The notes under the pieces were generated by a model, which was given only the letters and a program-made list of their open reading frames with translations, ran no database searches and had not been told where the DNA came from. This document shows, piece by piece, positions 1-9,346 of a stretch of 64,000 bases of DNA. The stretch is from Sporofaciens musculi (GTDB lineage Bacteria; Bacillota; Clostridia; Lachnospirales; Lachnospiraceae): the NCBI RefSeq assembly GCF_009830285.1, contig NZ_WUQX01000001.1, forward strand, positions 4,464,501 to 4,528,500, written 5' to 3'. A program made the translations under genes and the position numbers. How positions within the stretch are numbered: the stretch's first letter is position 1; each line of letters starts with the position of its first letter.

Positions 1-2614
1 ACAATACTCTGAGTTCTTCCCCCAGACTGTCTAACGCCTCCTCCTTTTGCATCACCTTCTTAACGATACTAGAGCTCTTGGTTCTCTTCTCAATATCAAT
101 AGCAGAAAGCCCCACGCCCATTCTAGCATGAAGGACCACGCTGCTTCTGGCATCCTGCATGTTAAACCCTTTTCCCATGCCCGCCACAAACACAATGGGA
201 AACTCAAGTCCCTTGCTCTTATGAATCGTCATAATCCGCACTGTATCAGACTGTTCATCCTCGATACTCGCCTCACCGTAATCTACATCATATTTCTGTA
301 ACTGCTCAACGTAGCGTATAAAATGGAACAGCCCCTTGTAGCTGGTTGACTCATAGGCTCTTGCTTTCTCCACCAGCATATTTAGATTCGCCTGACGCTG
401 CTCACCCCCAGGCAGGGCGCAGACATAGTCCCCATATCCCGTTTCCTCCAGAAGTCTCCACAGCAGTTCATGAATCGGCGTATAGGGTACGATTCTGCGA
501 AATACCTCCATCTGCCCCAGACATTCCTCAAGTTTTCTCCTAATTGTCGGGTCATTGCCCAAAACCCGATAGGAGGCGACTGCCTGACAGAAGGGAAGCT
601 CCTTGTACTCACTCCTGACAACCGCAAGTTCCTCCTCCGTCATGCCGCCAAAGGACGAGGCGAGAACCGCCGCCAGGGGAATATCCTGACGCTGGTTGTC
701 AAGGACGCGCAGATAATCCAGCAAAACACCGATTTCCTGGGTGGCAAAATACCCCTCCCTGGTTCCCGCATACGCAGGTATCCCTTCTCGGTTCAGCACC
801 TCTGTAAACACATCTGCAAAGCCCTTCACACTCCTTGTCAGTATCACGATATCCGAGTAACGAACCGGACGCAGCTCCTTCGTCTTCTTATCCACAACCT
901 GATGCTGCTCACAAAGCCTGCGTATCCGTCCGGCGATTGCGCGGGCCTCAAGCTCTCGGTCTGTAACAGGAATAGACGACGTGCCTGACTCCTTAACGTC
1001 CTCCTCCCATTCCTTAAGGTTACTGTCGATTACCAGCACTTCTGTTTCAAGATTTTCGCCATCCCCGTAATCTGCTCCCACGTACAGAGCCGCCTGGCTG
1101 TCATAGACAATCCCGCCAAGCTTGCTGGTCATAATCTTTCTGAAAATAAAGTTCACGCTGTCTAAGACTTCCCTCCTGCTGCGGAAATTCTTATGTAAGT
1201 CGATCCTCTGTTTGATGCAGCTTTCATTTTTTTCATCTTCAGACTCCCTAACCTTATAAGTATGGAATTTCTCCATAAAAAGCTCTGGTCTTGAGAGACG
1301 AAAGCGGTAAATACTCTGCTTCACATCCCCCACCATAAAGATATTGTAACGCCCTGACCACACCGACGAGATACTGGTAAGTATGGTCTCCTGTATCAGA
1401 TTACTGTCCTGATACTCGTCAATCATAATCTCCTGAAACTGCTCTTGATACTCCTGCGCCACCTTTGACGGACGAAACCCCTCCTTTGTCTTCTCCGTGA
1501 GAATCCGCAGCGCATATTGCTCCATATCTGAAAAATCAATCATATTCTGGCTGCGTTTCTTTTCCTCAAACTTCACAGCAAACAGAAGCGTTAGCTGGGC
1601 AAGCTCCTTCATGGCAGGGCGGCATGTCCGCAGATCCTCAAGCATGTCCTGTGCGCTCTGGTAATAATACTGGCCAGCCAGGTCTTTTACAAGCCCCTTA
1701 ACCTGGTCCCGTATCGCCTTGACCTGCGCCGTCTTATCCTCGGACACCGTCTTATCCCGATTAACGGCAAGACGCGCCCAGTGGATGTCGGCCATGGCCT
1801 CTGTCATTTTCTCAAAAGAATCATAAGACATAAGCCTCTCTATCAACTGCTGGTCACAAAGAAGCGTGGTCTCATAGACAGACGGGCCGTCAGCCTCCTG
1901 ACAGATAGCAAGCCCTGTTTCCAGAAGACAGTGGGCTTCCCTTAGATATTCCATGGTATGCCCCATTGCCAGACGGATGGATTCGCTTTCCTCCAATTCT
2001 TCTATGGTCTCGGCGCCATATGCGTCCATACATCTGTGAATCCATTCCTCTGGATCTGGATAACTGCGGGAGAATTCATAGATTTTCAGAATCAGTTCTT
2101 CTATCTTCTTGTCATCTCTGCCGTTTCCATAGGCCACGGAAAAATCAAGAAACCGCTGGCTTTTCTGCTGATACTTCTCCTCCAACAGCTCTCCAAGCAC
2201 CTCCTGGCGCAGAAGCTTAAGCTCCCCCTCCTCTCCGGTGCGAAAGCCCGGCTCTATATCAATAGCGTGAAAATGATCCTTCACAACAGACAGACAGAAG
2301 CTGTGAATCGTGGTAATCCGAGCATTATGTATCAGAGTTGCCTGCTGTTTCAAATGCTCATTGTCCGGACATTCTATCAGCTTCTTCTCGATCGCCCCCC
2401 GAATCCTCTCCTTCATCTCTCCGGCAGCAGCTTCGGTAAATGTCACAATTAGCAGACGATCTACATCCACAGGATTGGCGTCAACGGTCAGCATAGAAAT
2501 AATACGCTCTACCAAAACCGCCGTCTTACCCGAACCTGCCGCCGCTGACACCAGAATATTCCTGTCCCTTAAGTCAATGACCTGCTGCTGTTCCTTCGTC
2601 CATGTTACACCCAT
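1..2614 (-). CDS. addA: ATP-dependent helicase/nuclease subunit A, C-terminus cut by window edge
   Basis: This is the AddA subunit of the AddAB helicase-nuclease, which processes double-strand breaks for RecA-dependent repair. The ATG at 2612-2614 lies 3 bp after the addB stop, and its SD (GGGGAG) is inside the end of addB, so the two are translationally coupled. The frame is open to base 1, giving about 871 of the usual ~1200 residues. Visible motifs are Walker A (SAAAGSGKT, near residue 25), the UvrD-type DEYQDSN motif near residue 396, and GDVKQSIYRFR. The helicase motif preceding YVALTRAK is cut at its start (EELRVL) at the edge. The C-terminal nuclease domain therefore lies outside the window. 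Identity is firm; only the truncation limits the call. Confidence 0.96.
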   Translation of the reverse strand, partial: MGVTWTKEQQQVIDLRDRNILVSAAAGSGKTAVLVERIISMLTVDANPVDVDRLLIVTFTEAAAGEMKERIRGAIEKKLIECPDNEHLKQQATLIHNARITTIHSFCLSVVKDHFHAIDIEPGFRTGEEGELKLLRQEVLGELLEEKYQQKSQRFLDFSVAYGNGRDDKKIEELILKIYEFSRSYPDPEEWIHRCMDAYGAETIEELEESESIRLAMGHTMEYLREAHCLLETGLAICQEADGPSVYETTLLCDQQLIERLMSYDSFEKMTEAMADIHWARLAVNRDKTVSEDKTAQVKAIRDQVKGLVKDLAGQYYYQSAQDMLEDLRTCRPAMKELAQLTLLFAVKFEEKKRSQNMIDFSDMEQYALRILTEKTKEGFRPSKVAQEYQEQFQEIMIDEYQDSNLIQETILTSISSVWSGRYNIFMVGDVKQSIYRFRLSRPELFMEKFHTYKVRESEDEKNESCIKQRIDLHKNFRSRREVLDSVNFIFRKIMTSKLGGIVYDSQAALYVGADYGDGENLETEVLVIDSNLKEWEEDVKESGTSSIPVTDRELEARAIAGRIRRLCEQHQVVDKKTKELRPVRYSDIVILTRSVKGFADVFTEVLNREGIPAYAGTREGYFATQEIGVLLDYLRVLDNQRQDIPLAAVLASSFGGMTEEELAVVRSEYKELPFCQAVASYRVLGNDPTIRRKLEECLGQMEVFRRIVPYTPIHELLWRLLEETGYGDYVCALPGGEQRQANLNMLVEKARAYESTSYKGLFHFIRYVEQLQKYDVDYGEASIEDEQSDTVRIMTIHKSKGLEFPIVFVAGMGKGFNMQDARSSVVLHARMGVGLSAIDIEKRTKSSSIVKKVMQKEEALDSLGEELRVL

Positions 2615-2617
2615 AAT

Positions 2618-5600
2618 CTATGTCTCCCCATTTCCATCGTCCGCCTTCATGGCTTTAAGAACTTCCTCCTTACTGACCTTCTCAATCTCCCGATATACAT
2701 ACCCAGGAATCCTCCGGTCAAATCCGCAGATATGCCTGTACCGGCAGTAATCGCACCCCGTTTCCTGTCCCTTACGATAAGGGAGGGCCTCGGTTATACC
2801 CTCAAGAATCTTCCCATGGGCCTCTTTAACCTTTCGGGCGGCATGAGCCATCATCAGACGAAATTCCTCCTCTGGTACGGCCTTCGAGCCTTTAGCCAGA
2901 CTGCCGTTCTTGTTATATTTTACAGGAACAGCGTATGATTCTTCGTTCTTCGTATGATCCAGATGCATAAGCACCTCATCCCTTAAGTTAATCACCCCGT
3001 CTGGACGCAGCTCCTTTAAAATGGCTTGCTCTATCTCCTCTTTTGCAAGCTTCTCCACCAGCGGGTCTTTAATCCGGTAATAGAATACTCCCGCCGGAAC
3101 CACTTCACGTTCAGGATGCCCCTCTTTTTCCAGCTTAACAGCCCCGTTCATGTACACCATAAGCTGAAGCTGCAAGCCGTGATACAGGGAAATAATATCA
3201 AACGCCTTACTTCCGGTCTTATAATCTACCACCTTCACATAGGTTGTGTCATCCTCCCTGCAGATATCCACCCTGTCAATCTTCCCGTAGGAGAACCTAA
3301 GCTCATATGCCGACGGGCGGAAGTCTCCCACTTTTAGCTGATGGGTCAGCGCCCACACCGTACACCCAAGCATCCGCTTCATGCGCTCAATCATATACTC
3401 GTCGCGGGCGGAGCGGTAGAGTACAGAATTACCGTAGCTGGCGACTGCTTCCTCCACACTCTCCTCTACATATTGTTTCCGAATTTCCTCTGGAAGCTCA
3501 ACCCAGTCATAGCCCTTCTCCTCCACCTTCTTAGAATACCTCTCAAGGGCGCCATGGCAGACATTTCCCAAATCCACAGCCTGAAACTCGTATAGCTGCC
3601 TCTCCCGTAATCCTAACCCGTAAGTCAGGAAATGTGCGAAGGCGCAGGCGGAAAACTGCTCCACACGAGTAATGCTGTCCTCAAAATTCTCCCCATAAAG
3701 CCTTATGGCAGCACGCTGGGTCAATCCGTCCATGGGACGTCGGTAGTACCCCGCTGCCAACAGGCTCTTAACCTTCTTCTGCCATCTTTCATCCTTTTTG
3801 TACCAGGTATAAAGCTCCTTCCAGACATCATCCATGCCCTTATCTCCGTTTCGGAAGCCGCGAATCAGCCAGTCAAGCCCCAATTCCTCCGTCAACTCCC
3901 TTTCAGGCAGCTTCTTTTTCTCCTCATCCTGCACCCTAAGCTTTGGATACAGCCTGCGAAGCTCCTGAATCAAATAAGCCGGTCGAATGGTTTTACCAGC
4001 CGAAGATACCTTGCTGTAATAGATGAAAAGTCGCTCAGACGGCTTAGTCAGGTTCATATAGAGATAGAATTTCTGGACATATGCCTTCTCCTTTCCCCCC
4101 GGCGCAAGCGCCAGCTTCTCCTTCTGGAAATATTCCCTGTCACGCTCAGACAAAAGCCCTGTGCGAAGGAGGGCTCCTGGCAGATGCACGTCGTTGGCCC
4201 CCAGAAAAAACAAGGCGCGGATATCTTTAAGCCTGGTTCTCTCCACGTCTCCGGCCACCACCTGATCTGTACTGGGCGGAATCACACCTACTCTGGCCTC
4301 CTCAAGCCCCGCGTCCAAAAGCTGACAGTATTCCTCCAGAGTAACCGGCTCATCTCCCAGAAGCTCTACAAACTTATCAAACAACTCCACCACGATTCGG
4401 TACACCTGGGCATACTCCCTGGCAAGGGCAAGCTGGCCCGCAGCCTGAAACTCCTCCTCCTGTCTTTTCAGCCGAACCTGAAGGTTCTCCTTTACCATAA
4501 ATTCATACACCCCAAGGGTGATATCCTTTACCGTTTTTTTTCGCTGCTTTAACACAAACATCAGGGAATCCACCTTCTCCACCAGTGCGACCCGACAATG
4601 ATTCAGACGATGAAGCTCATCCTCCCCCATATATTTCAGACGGCGAAGCCATTTCTCCTGCCACCTTTTATAGCCTCTGATTCCAAGTCCCAAGACATAG
4701 TTCTCAAGTTCGTCCACTTCCTCAGACGAAAATCCTGCAAGACCTGTCCTAAGGAAACGAAAGACGCTCTCGTCGCTGAAATTCTTCTGTGCCATATTCA
4801 GAAGACTTCTTATGTATTCCACGAAAGAATTCAGCAAAATATTGCGCTTATGGTCCATGAATACCGGAATGTTATACAAATCGAAGGCTCGTTTCAGATA
4901 ATCCCCGTAGGCTTCCATGCTGCTTACGATTACACCGATTTCCCGAAAACGAAGTCCCTCCTCCCGAACCAGACGACGAATGGCTCCGGCGGCAGCCAGC
5001 GATTCCTCCCAGGGGGTTCGTGCGGCATGAATACGGATAGCGTCCTGCTCTTGGCCAAATATCCCTGTCCTGTAACGGAACAGATTCCTTTCCAGAAATT
5101 CCATGGGTTCATTCCCCCGAAAACGGTATACGGGTCTTTCGTATCTGTAGACAGGGTCTTCCACCTCAATCCGGCTCTCTTTGGCAAGACGCATAAGCGT
5201 ACACACCATATGCTTGCTAAGAGCAAACAACTGATAAGGATGGCTGTACACAAAGGGGTCCTCCCTCTCATCCATGATCACCGTCACAGCCACCTTACGG
5301 CAATGGCGCATAAGCTCCAGAAGCAGCCGATTCTGTACAGGCGTAAAGCCGGTAAACCCGTCCAGCACGACGACGCTGTTCTTAAGCATCTTTGACTGGC
5401 AGATTATCCGGCTTAAACTATCAAGTAATTCTTCTTTTGTGATATATTTCCTCCTCAGATATTCGGTAAACCCTTTATATAACACCTGTATATCTTTAAG
5501 CTTATAATAGAGCCTTGATTGGCTGCCCACAGATTCCATGACTTTAAGGAGCTCATCCTCTCCGATGTCATACTGGGTAAATTCTGAAATCACAGACTTG

Positions 5601-5965
5601 ACCTCAGTAATATATCCAAGTTTCTTCATATTGCCCTTAAGCACCCAAAGCTCTTTTTCATAATCTCCTGCAATCTTCCGAAGAATCAGGTTCTTTCCCA
5701 CATCATCCAGCACAGGAAGCATGTCACCGCCAATCTCCTCGAATACACGGTAGGCAAGCCTCCCAAAGCTTAAGACGTCGATATTCATGATTCCCCGTCT
5801 TGGATGGGCCGTAACCAAATCCTTCTGCGTCTGCATGGTAAACTGCTCAGGCACCAGCACTACATAATTCTGCTGTGGATGGGAAATGGATTCCTCCACG
5901 ATATACTGGTACAAGCCGTGTGATTTTCCTGAGCCCGACGGCCCAAATATAAACTGAAGCGACAT
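2618..5965 (-). CDS. addB: ATP-dependent helicase/deoxyribonuclease subunit B
   Basis: AddB is the partner of AddA; it recognises Chi-like sites and carries the second nuclease domain. The 1115 residues match the usual ~1150. The N-terminus has a Walker A (GPSGSGKS, residues 8-15). The C-terminal nuclease motif VVDYKTG is present. The Fe-S staple cysteines are visible as FSAC plus the C-terminal group CDYCRYRHIC. The SD AAGGAG (minus strand, 5971-5976) precedes the ATG. That SD is also the left target half of the IS110 insertion, so the ribosome site is intact but everything upstream of it now belongs to the IS. Transcription of addBA must therefore start in, or pass through, the element. Confidence 0.97.
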   Translation of the reverse strand: MSLQFIFGPSGSGKSHGLYQYIVEESISHPQQNYVVLVPEQFTMQTQKDLVTAHPRRGIMNIDVLSFGRLAYRVFEEIGGDMLPVLDDVGKNLILRKIAGDYEKELWVLKGNMKKLGYITEVKSVISEFTQYDIGEDELLKVMESVGSQSRLYYKLKDIQVLYKGFTEYLRRKYITKEELLDSLSRIICQSKMLKNSVVVLDGFTGFTPVQNRLLLELMRHCRKVAVTVIMDEREDPFVYSHPYQLFALSKHMVCTLMRLAKESRIEVEDPVYRYERPVYRFRGNEPMEFLERNLFRYRTGIFGQEQDAIRIHAARTPWEESLAAAGAIRRLVREEGLRFREIGVIVSSMEAYGDYLKRAFDLYNIPVFMDHKRNILLNSFVEYIRSLLNMAQKNFSDESVFRFLRTGLAGFSSEEVDELENYVLGLGIRGYKRWQEKWLRRLKYMGEDELHRLNHCRVALVEKVDSLMFVLKQRKKTVKDITLGVYEFMVKENLQVRLKRQEEEFQAAGQLALAREYAQVYRIVVELFDKFVELLGDEPVTLEEYCQLLDAGLEEARVGVIPPSTDQVVAGDVERTRLKDIRALFFLGANDVHLPGALLRTGLLSERDREYFQKEKLALAPGGKEKAYVQKFYLYMNLTKPSERLFIYYSKVSSAGKTIRPAYLIQELRRLYPKLRVQDEEKKKLPERELTEELGLDWLIRGFRNGDKGMDDVWKELYTWYKKDERWQKKVKSLLAAGYYRRPMDGLTQRAAIRLYGENFEDSITRVEQFSACAFAHFLTYGLGLRERQLYEFQAVDLGNVCHGALERYSKKVEEKGYDWVELPEEIRKQYVEESVEEAVASYGNSVLYRSARDEYMIERMKRMLGCTVWALTHQLKVGDFRPSAYELRFSYGKIDRVDICREDDTTYVKVVDYKTGSKAFDIISLYHGLQLQLMVYMNGAVKLEKEGHPEREVVPAGVFYYRIKDPLVEKLAKEEIEQAILKELRPDGVINLRDEVLMHLDHTKNEESYAVPVKYNKNGSLAKGSKAVPEEEFRLMMAHAARKVKEAHGKILEGITEALPYRKGQETGCDYCRYRHICGFDRRIPGYVYREIEKVSKEEVLKAMKADDGNGET

Positions 5966-6029
5966 CTTTTCTCCTTGTATAATGTATTTAGGTTGTTCGA
6001 GGGATACCTATAAACCCTTAGACCTACTT

Positions 6030-6225
6030 CTTTACATCTCCAGTCTGATAGGAGATAATTGTTTTATTAGATTGAGAGGATGATCGTTTTCTCCTTGAGC
6101 GATTCTGCTCGTACTTGAAAGACTGATCCCTCTCTCTAATAAGCTTTCCGCGTATGAGTTGGATGTTGGTTGCCTTATGGCTTCTCTCCGTATTTAGCAC
6201 AAGGTAGTGGCGCTTATTAGATGAG
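6030..6225 (+). ncRNA. Predicted IS110 bridge RNA (target- and donor-binding loops)
   Basis: Three consecutive stem-loops are visible on the + strand. The first is a 5' hairpin, ATCTCC/GGAGAT (6036-6041 with 6051-6056). The second pairs GAGAGG-GATC (6074-6085, with a 2-nt bulge) with GATCCCTCTC (6125-6134). The third pairs TCTAATAAGC (6135-6144) with GCTTATTAGA (6212-6221) around a 67-nt loop. The second loop holds TTTTCTCCTTG (6087-6097), identical to the left flank 5967-5977, and GAAAGAC (6117-6123), complementary to the right flank 7551-7557. This is the arrangement known for left and right target guides in IS110 bridge RNAs. The third stem-loop would be the donor loop; its guides are less clear. 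RNA ends are estimates. Confidence 0.75.
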
Positions 6226-6271
6226 TGGTCTCCCAATCTGAAATCTTTTTTCGAGGTGTTCTTATGTTTTT

Positions 6272-7441
6272 GTGGGCATTGATATTGGTAAAAATAATCA
6301 TGTTGCTTCCATGATGGATGATACTGGCAAAGTAGTATTCAAAGCTTTTTCCTTTCCCAATACTTCGGATGGCGGAAATGCGTTGTTTTCCAAACTCGCT
6401 TCTTATTCTTTAAACCCCTCTGATTTTGAGATCGGTATGGAAGCTACTGGCCACTACTGGCTTTCCGTTTACTCTTTCCTCTTTGAGAAAAGTTTCCTTC
6501 TCCATGTTATCAACCCTATCCAAACCGATGGATGGCGCAGGGGAACAGAAATCCGCAAACGCAAAAATGACATCATTGATTCCCTCCTGATCGCTGACCT
6601 GATCCGGTATGGGCAGTTCGTGGAAACCAGGCTTGCAGACGAAGCTCTGTTTTCTCTGCGTACCCTGACTCGCTTCCGCACTTATCTTGTGGAATCCATC
6701 AGTGATTTAAAACGGAAAGTTGTCTGTGTTCTGGATCAGGTATTCCCCGAATACCAGTCCATCTTTTCCGACATTTTCGGCAAGACCTCAAAAGAAATCC
6801 TTCTCCAGTTTTCTTCACCGATTGATTTTGAATCGGTTTCATCTGAAACCTTGGCGGAACTTCTTGCACAACTTAGCAGACAGAAAGTCGGCGCTGCGAA
6901 AGCGGAACAGTTAAAAGCTGCTGCATCCTCTTCTTTCGGCGTTACCTTTGCCAAAAACAGCTTCACGTTCCAGCTCAAATCACTGATCGAGCAGATTTCT
7001 TTTATTGAAAAACAGGTAACAGAAACGGAAGCGGAAATTTCCAGTATCATGGAAAAACTGGAATCCCCCATTACTACCATTACTGGAATTGGCACTGTCA
7101 CAGGAGCGACCATTCTTAGCGAGATAGGCGATATCTCCAAATTTGACAGCCCCAGAAAGCTGGTGGCTTTTGCCGGTCTCGATGCCACTGTTACACAATC
7201 CGGTGAATTTGAAGCAGCCCACAATGTAATGAGCAAACGCGGATCACCTTATTTGCGGAAAGCCATTTTTCAGTCCGCTCTAATCGCTTCTTTTAGAGAC
7301 CCCGTATTAAGTGTCTATTACCAGAAAAAGAGGGCAGAAGGCAAACATCATTTGACATGTGTTGGAGCTGTTGCTAGAAAAATGTGCAACATCATTTATG
7401 CCGTCCTAAAAAACAATCGGCCTTACGTTCCAAAAGTGTAA
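6272..7441 (+). CDS. IS110 family transposase (DEDD recombinase)
   Basis: RNA-guided recombinase of 389 residues. The N-terminal RuvC-like DEDD domain shows D4 (GIDIGKNN), E57 (GMEATGHYW) and D100/D103 (KNDIIDSLLIA). A coiled-coil-rich middle (residues ~190-265) follows. The C-terminal Transposase_20 domain has TGIGTVTGATILSEIGD and the catalytic serine region SKRGSPYLRKA (S325). The GTG at 6272 is the only usable start, because the frame has a stop at 6239 and no ATG before it; the SD GAGGTG is at 6253-6258. Upstream in-frame codons (SYVFVGIDIG) resemble the family N-terminus, so the true start could be non-standard. All catalytic residues are present, so the element may be active. Confidence 0.95.
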   Translation: MGIDIGKNNHVASMMDDTGKVVFKAFSFPNTSDGGNALFSKLASYSLNPSDFEIGMEATGHYWLSVYSFLFEKSFLLHVINPIQTDGWRRGTEIRKRKNDIIDSLLIADLIRYGQFVETRLADEALFSLRTLTRFRTYLVESISDLKRKVVCVLDQVFPEYQSIFSDIFGKTSKEILLQFSSPIDFESVSSETLAELLAQLSRQKVGAAKAEQLKAAASSSFGVTFAKNSFTFQLKSLIEQISFIEKQVTETEAEISSIMEKLESPITTITGIGTVTGATILSEIGDISKFDSPRKLVAFAGLDATVTQSGEFEAAHNVMSKRGSPYLRKAIFQSALIASFRDPVLSVYYQKKRAEGKHHLTCVGAVARKMCNIIYAVLKNNRPYVPKV

Positions 7442-7464
7442 ATCCTTTTAACCCATGCCGGCTT

Positions 7465-7478
7465 GCCTGACAGCAGGC
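7465..7478 (+). terminator. Hairpin after the transposase gene
   Basis: GCCTG-ACAG-CAGGC lies 24 bp after the transposase stop. The following bases are only moderately T-rich, so termination is plausible but weak. It lies inside the IS right end and could equally be part of its end structure. Confidence 0.35.
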
Positions 7479-7556
7479 CTTATTGTCATACTCTTTTTTA
7501 CAAAATTTCTTTTGAATTTTTTCAATTATCTACTTGACTTTTAATAGTTGGTCTTT

Positions 7557-8429
7557 CTACTGAAGGATAACACATTGATTAGAACGTGAAATAAAGGATG
7601 CCTCGAAGTCTTCCTTGTCATATTCCACCAACCCCTTAAGCGGGTCTGCAATCTTGACCGTCTTCTCGGTATACCCTACCAATACCGCTGCATGGTCGTT
7701 AGTACTCCACTCCACAAAGGCTCCTTCTTCTGTATTCCACCCTGTTGTCGGCCTGCGCTTCTCCATGCCGATGGTCACCCATACGATCACGGGAATTCCC
7801 TGACACACTAGCTGATATAATTTCTCTGGCGTAGCCCCGTTCTGGTCGATGGCACGTCTGGAGCTCTCCTGCTCTCCCAGATAGGTGTTGGCGGCAGTTA
7901 TAATCGCCCCTGTACCGCAGACATGACCGTCTCCTGCCGGATCCCCGATAAAATAATGATTCAAATCCGTTCCCAAAAGTCTCCCGTCCGCTCCATAGCG
8001 AAGGTTCTCAGGCGCTTTGGGCAGATACTTGTCCGACATCTCGGTCTTGTCAATATCGAAACCATAATAATTCAAAATCATGGTCAGCGCTGTAATCTCG
8101 CAGCCTTTGGGCAATTCAGGATTCTGAAGCACCTCCGGAAAAGATGGAAGAGAATAATCTGTCCTCCGTGGAAATGCGGTAATCGCTGTAATGATCTTTC
8201 CCTCCATTGTCACTATCCTGAGCGCACTCTCCATCACATCCGGCGCCAGGTCTTCTGATAGTTTAAGTCGTGAAAGCTCTGACTCTTTGTCACTGTCCTT
8301 CGATGACTGTTCCGCGGCATATACCGTCTTAGTCCCTGCAGGGTTTAAAAGAACCGCGGCGCAAGCGGCTGCCAGGCAGATAACAGCCGCTCTCTTGGTC
8401 TTTTGTCTGTTCTTCAAGCTAATCCTCAT
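7557..8429 (-). CDS. Secreted C39-like (papain-fold) peptidase domain protein
   Basis: 290 residues with a lysine/arginine-rich N-terminus, a hydrophobic segment (residues ~14-29) and a likely signal-peptidase site near VYA-AE, so export is expected. The Peptidase_C39_2-like domain has a candidate nucleophile C110 (PKGCEITALTMIL), H246 (NDHAAVLVGY) and D262 (ADPLKG), in the right order for a Cys-His-Asp triad. The substrate is unknown; proteins of this family are mostly uncharacterised wall or surface cysteine peptidases. Its stop is 7 bp from the IS110 right end. Before insertion it would have been directly followed by addB. SD-like AAGGAG sits very close to the ATG, so the start is only likely. 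Confidence 0.8.
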   Translation of the reverse strand: MRISLKNRQKTKRAAVICLAAACAAVLLNPAGTKTVYAAEQSSKDSDKESELSRLKLSEDLAPDVMESALRIVTMEGKIITAITAFPRRTDYSLPSFPEVLQNPELPKGCEITALTMILNYYGFDIDKTEMSDKYLPKAPENLRYGADGRLLGTDLNHYFIGDPAGDGHVCGTGAIITAANTYLGEQESSRRAIDQNGATPEKLYQLVCQGIPVIVWVTIGMEKRRPTTGWNTEEGAFVEWSTNDHAAVLVGYTEKTVKIADPLKGLVEYDKEDFEASFISRSNQCVILQ

Positions 8430-8518
8430 ACTCCTTTTCCTTAAAATATTACGATTGTTCTTGCAATACTTCTCTCTATATTTTAAATCATTTTGAGGAT
8501 ATTCACAACAGAAATTTT

Positions 8519-9346
8519 TTACATCAGCATATTAATGAGGAAACTATCTCCCCCTTTTTGTTCTTCTTCGCTTACATTTGCAACCTCGCTTAAACGCTCC
8601 ATTGCCTTCTGCAGCATGGCCTTGACCTTTGCGACCTCATTCTCGTCGCACATATCATTGGCCACTCCGTTTTCACAGTCCGACAAATCTTTTTTCAGCA
8701 GGCCAATCACCATCTGAACCTGGGACGCGTTTTTTGCCGAAGCCAACTGCCGCGCGCGTTTCCCCTGATTAAAGGCTACTCTTCCAGAACGTTTTTCAGA
8801 ATCCTCTTCCTGATCATTCTCCTCTTTGACACCGTCAATGTTCTCCTGGCCTATGAGCAGTTGGTCTTCTCTGGGCTGCTGTTTTTCATTTACCTGCAAA
8901 GCGCTGCCGTTCAGCACTTCTTTGATATCTTCTGTCATGAGAGACGTTATCTTCTCATCTGCAAAAATCTCATCCAGAATGTCCTTTGGGACCTCCTGTC
9001 CTGCACTCCAACCAGGAAGCTTCTCTTTGATGGCACCTGACACCTCACGGGACAGCTTTTGCTCAAACTTGCTCAGAGTCCATGCCGCAGCCACACGGTC
9101 ATCCCGCGCAAGGGTCTTGTAATACTCGTTGCGTTTACCGTGGTAGGCCTCCTCCTCTGCCTGGTTATCTCCCGACATCCCGTTATACTTATAGTATGCC
9201 ATTTTCACATTTTCAAACACAAGCTCTTTCATCTCGTCCGATACGTCAATGATTCTTTTCTGATTGGGATCTCCTGTAATTAGCATTCCCTCCACACCGT
9301 AAGAATTCTTAAAATGTCCAGAACGCAGATCCTCAATTGTATTCAC
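8519..9346 (-). CDS. Unrecognised protein, translationally coupled to the sensor kinase
   Basis: I do not recognise this family. The likely start is the GTG at 9344-9346, which overlaps the kinase stop as GTGA and has a GAGGAGG SD 4-5 bases upstream; an in-frame ATG at 9361 lacks an SD. The ~275-residue product has no signal peptide or membrane segment. It is charged and mostly helical, with a low-complexity acidic stretch (residues ~165-185, EENDQEEDSEK) and a helical C-terminal part with heptad-like spacing (residues ~205-260). The coupling to the LytTR/GHKL pair suggests a shared role with that system. A cytoplasmic or chaperone-like role cannot be told from sequence alone. Confidence 0.75.
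   Translation of the reverse strand: MNTIEDLRSGHFKNSYGVEGMLITGDPNQKRIIDVSDEMKELVFENVKMAYYKYNGMSGDNQAEEEAYHGKRNEYYKTLARDDRVAAAWTLSKFEQKLSREVSGAIKEKLPGWSAGQEVPKDILDEIFADEKITSLMTEDIKEVLNGSALQVNEKQQPREDQLLIGQENIDGVKEENDQEEDSEKRSGRVAFNQGKRARQLASAKNASQVQMVIGLLKKDLSDCENGVANDMCDENEVAKVKAMLQKAMERLSEVANVSEEEQKGGDSFLINMLM

Larger units (their letters stand above)
5978..7550 (+). mobile_element. IS110-family insertion sequence, about 1.57 kb, single transposase ORF plus 5' bridge-RNA region
   Basis: The limits are inferred from the guide/target match and from the flanking genes. Left of 5978 is TTTTCTCCTTG; right of 7550 is GTCTTTC, followed by the stop codon of the C39-like gene. TTG is present at both junctions (5975-5977 and 7548-7550), so the exact cut is ambiguous by up to 3 bp. 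There are no long terminal inverted repeats and no large target duplication, as is normal for IS110. Deleting the interval leaves a stop codon, 6 bp, then the SD and ATG of addB, a typical operon junction. The non-coding 5' segment is about 290 bp and the 3' segment about 110 bp, as in the IS110 group rather than IS1111. Confidence 0.85.

Noticed and set aside
47..988. Several plus-strand open frames at the left edge
   Set aside because: They are shadows of addA, which is open on the minus strand across the whole interval with conserved motifs.
6145..6211. Donor-loop guides: GTATTTAG (6190-6197) equals the IS left end (5984-5991)
   Set aside because: The match is identity with the top strand, whereas a right donor guide should be complementary to it; it may be chance, so it was not used as support.
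6024..6236. 70-codon minus-strand open frame beside addB
   Set aside because: It overlaps the whole predicted bridge RNA and has no SD or recognisable product; the RNA structure explains the region better.
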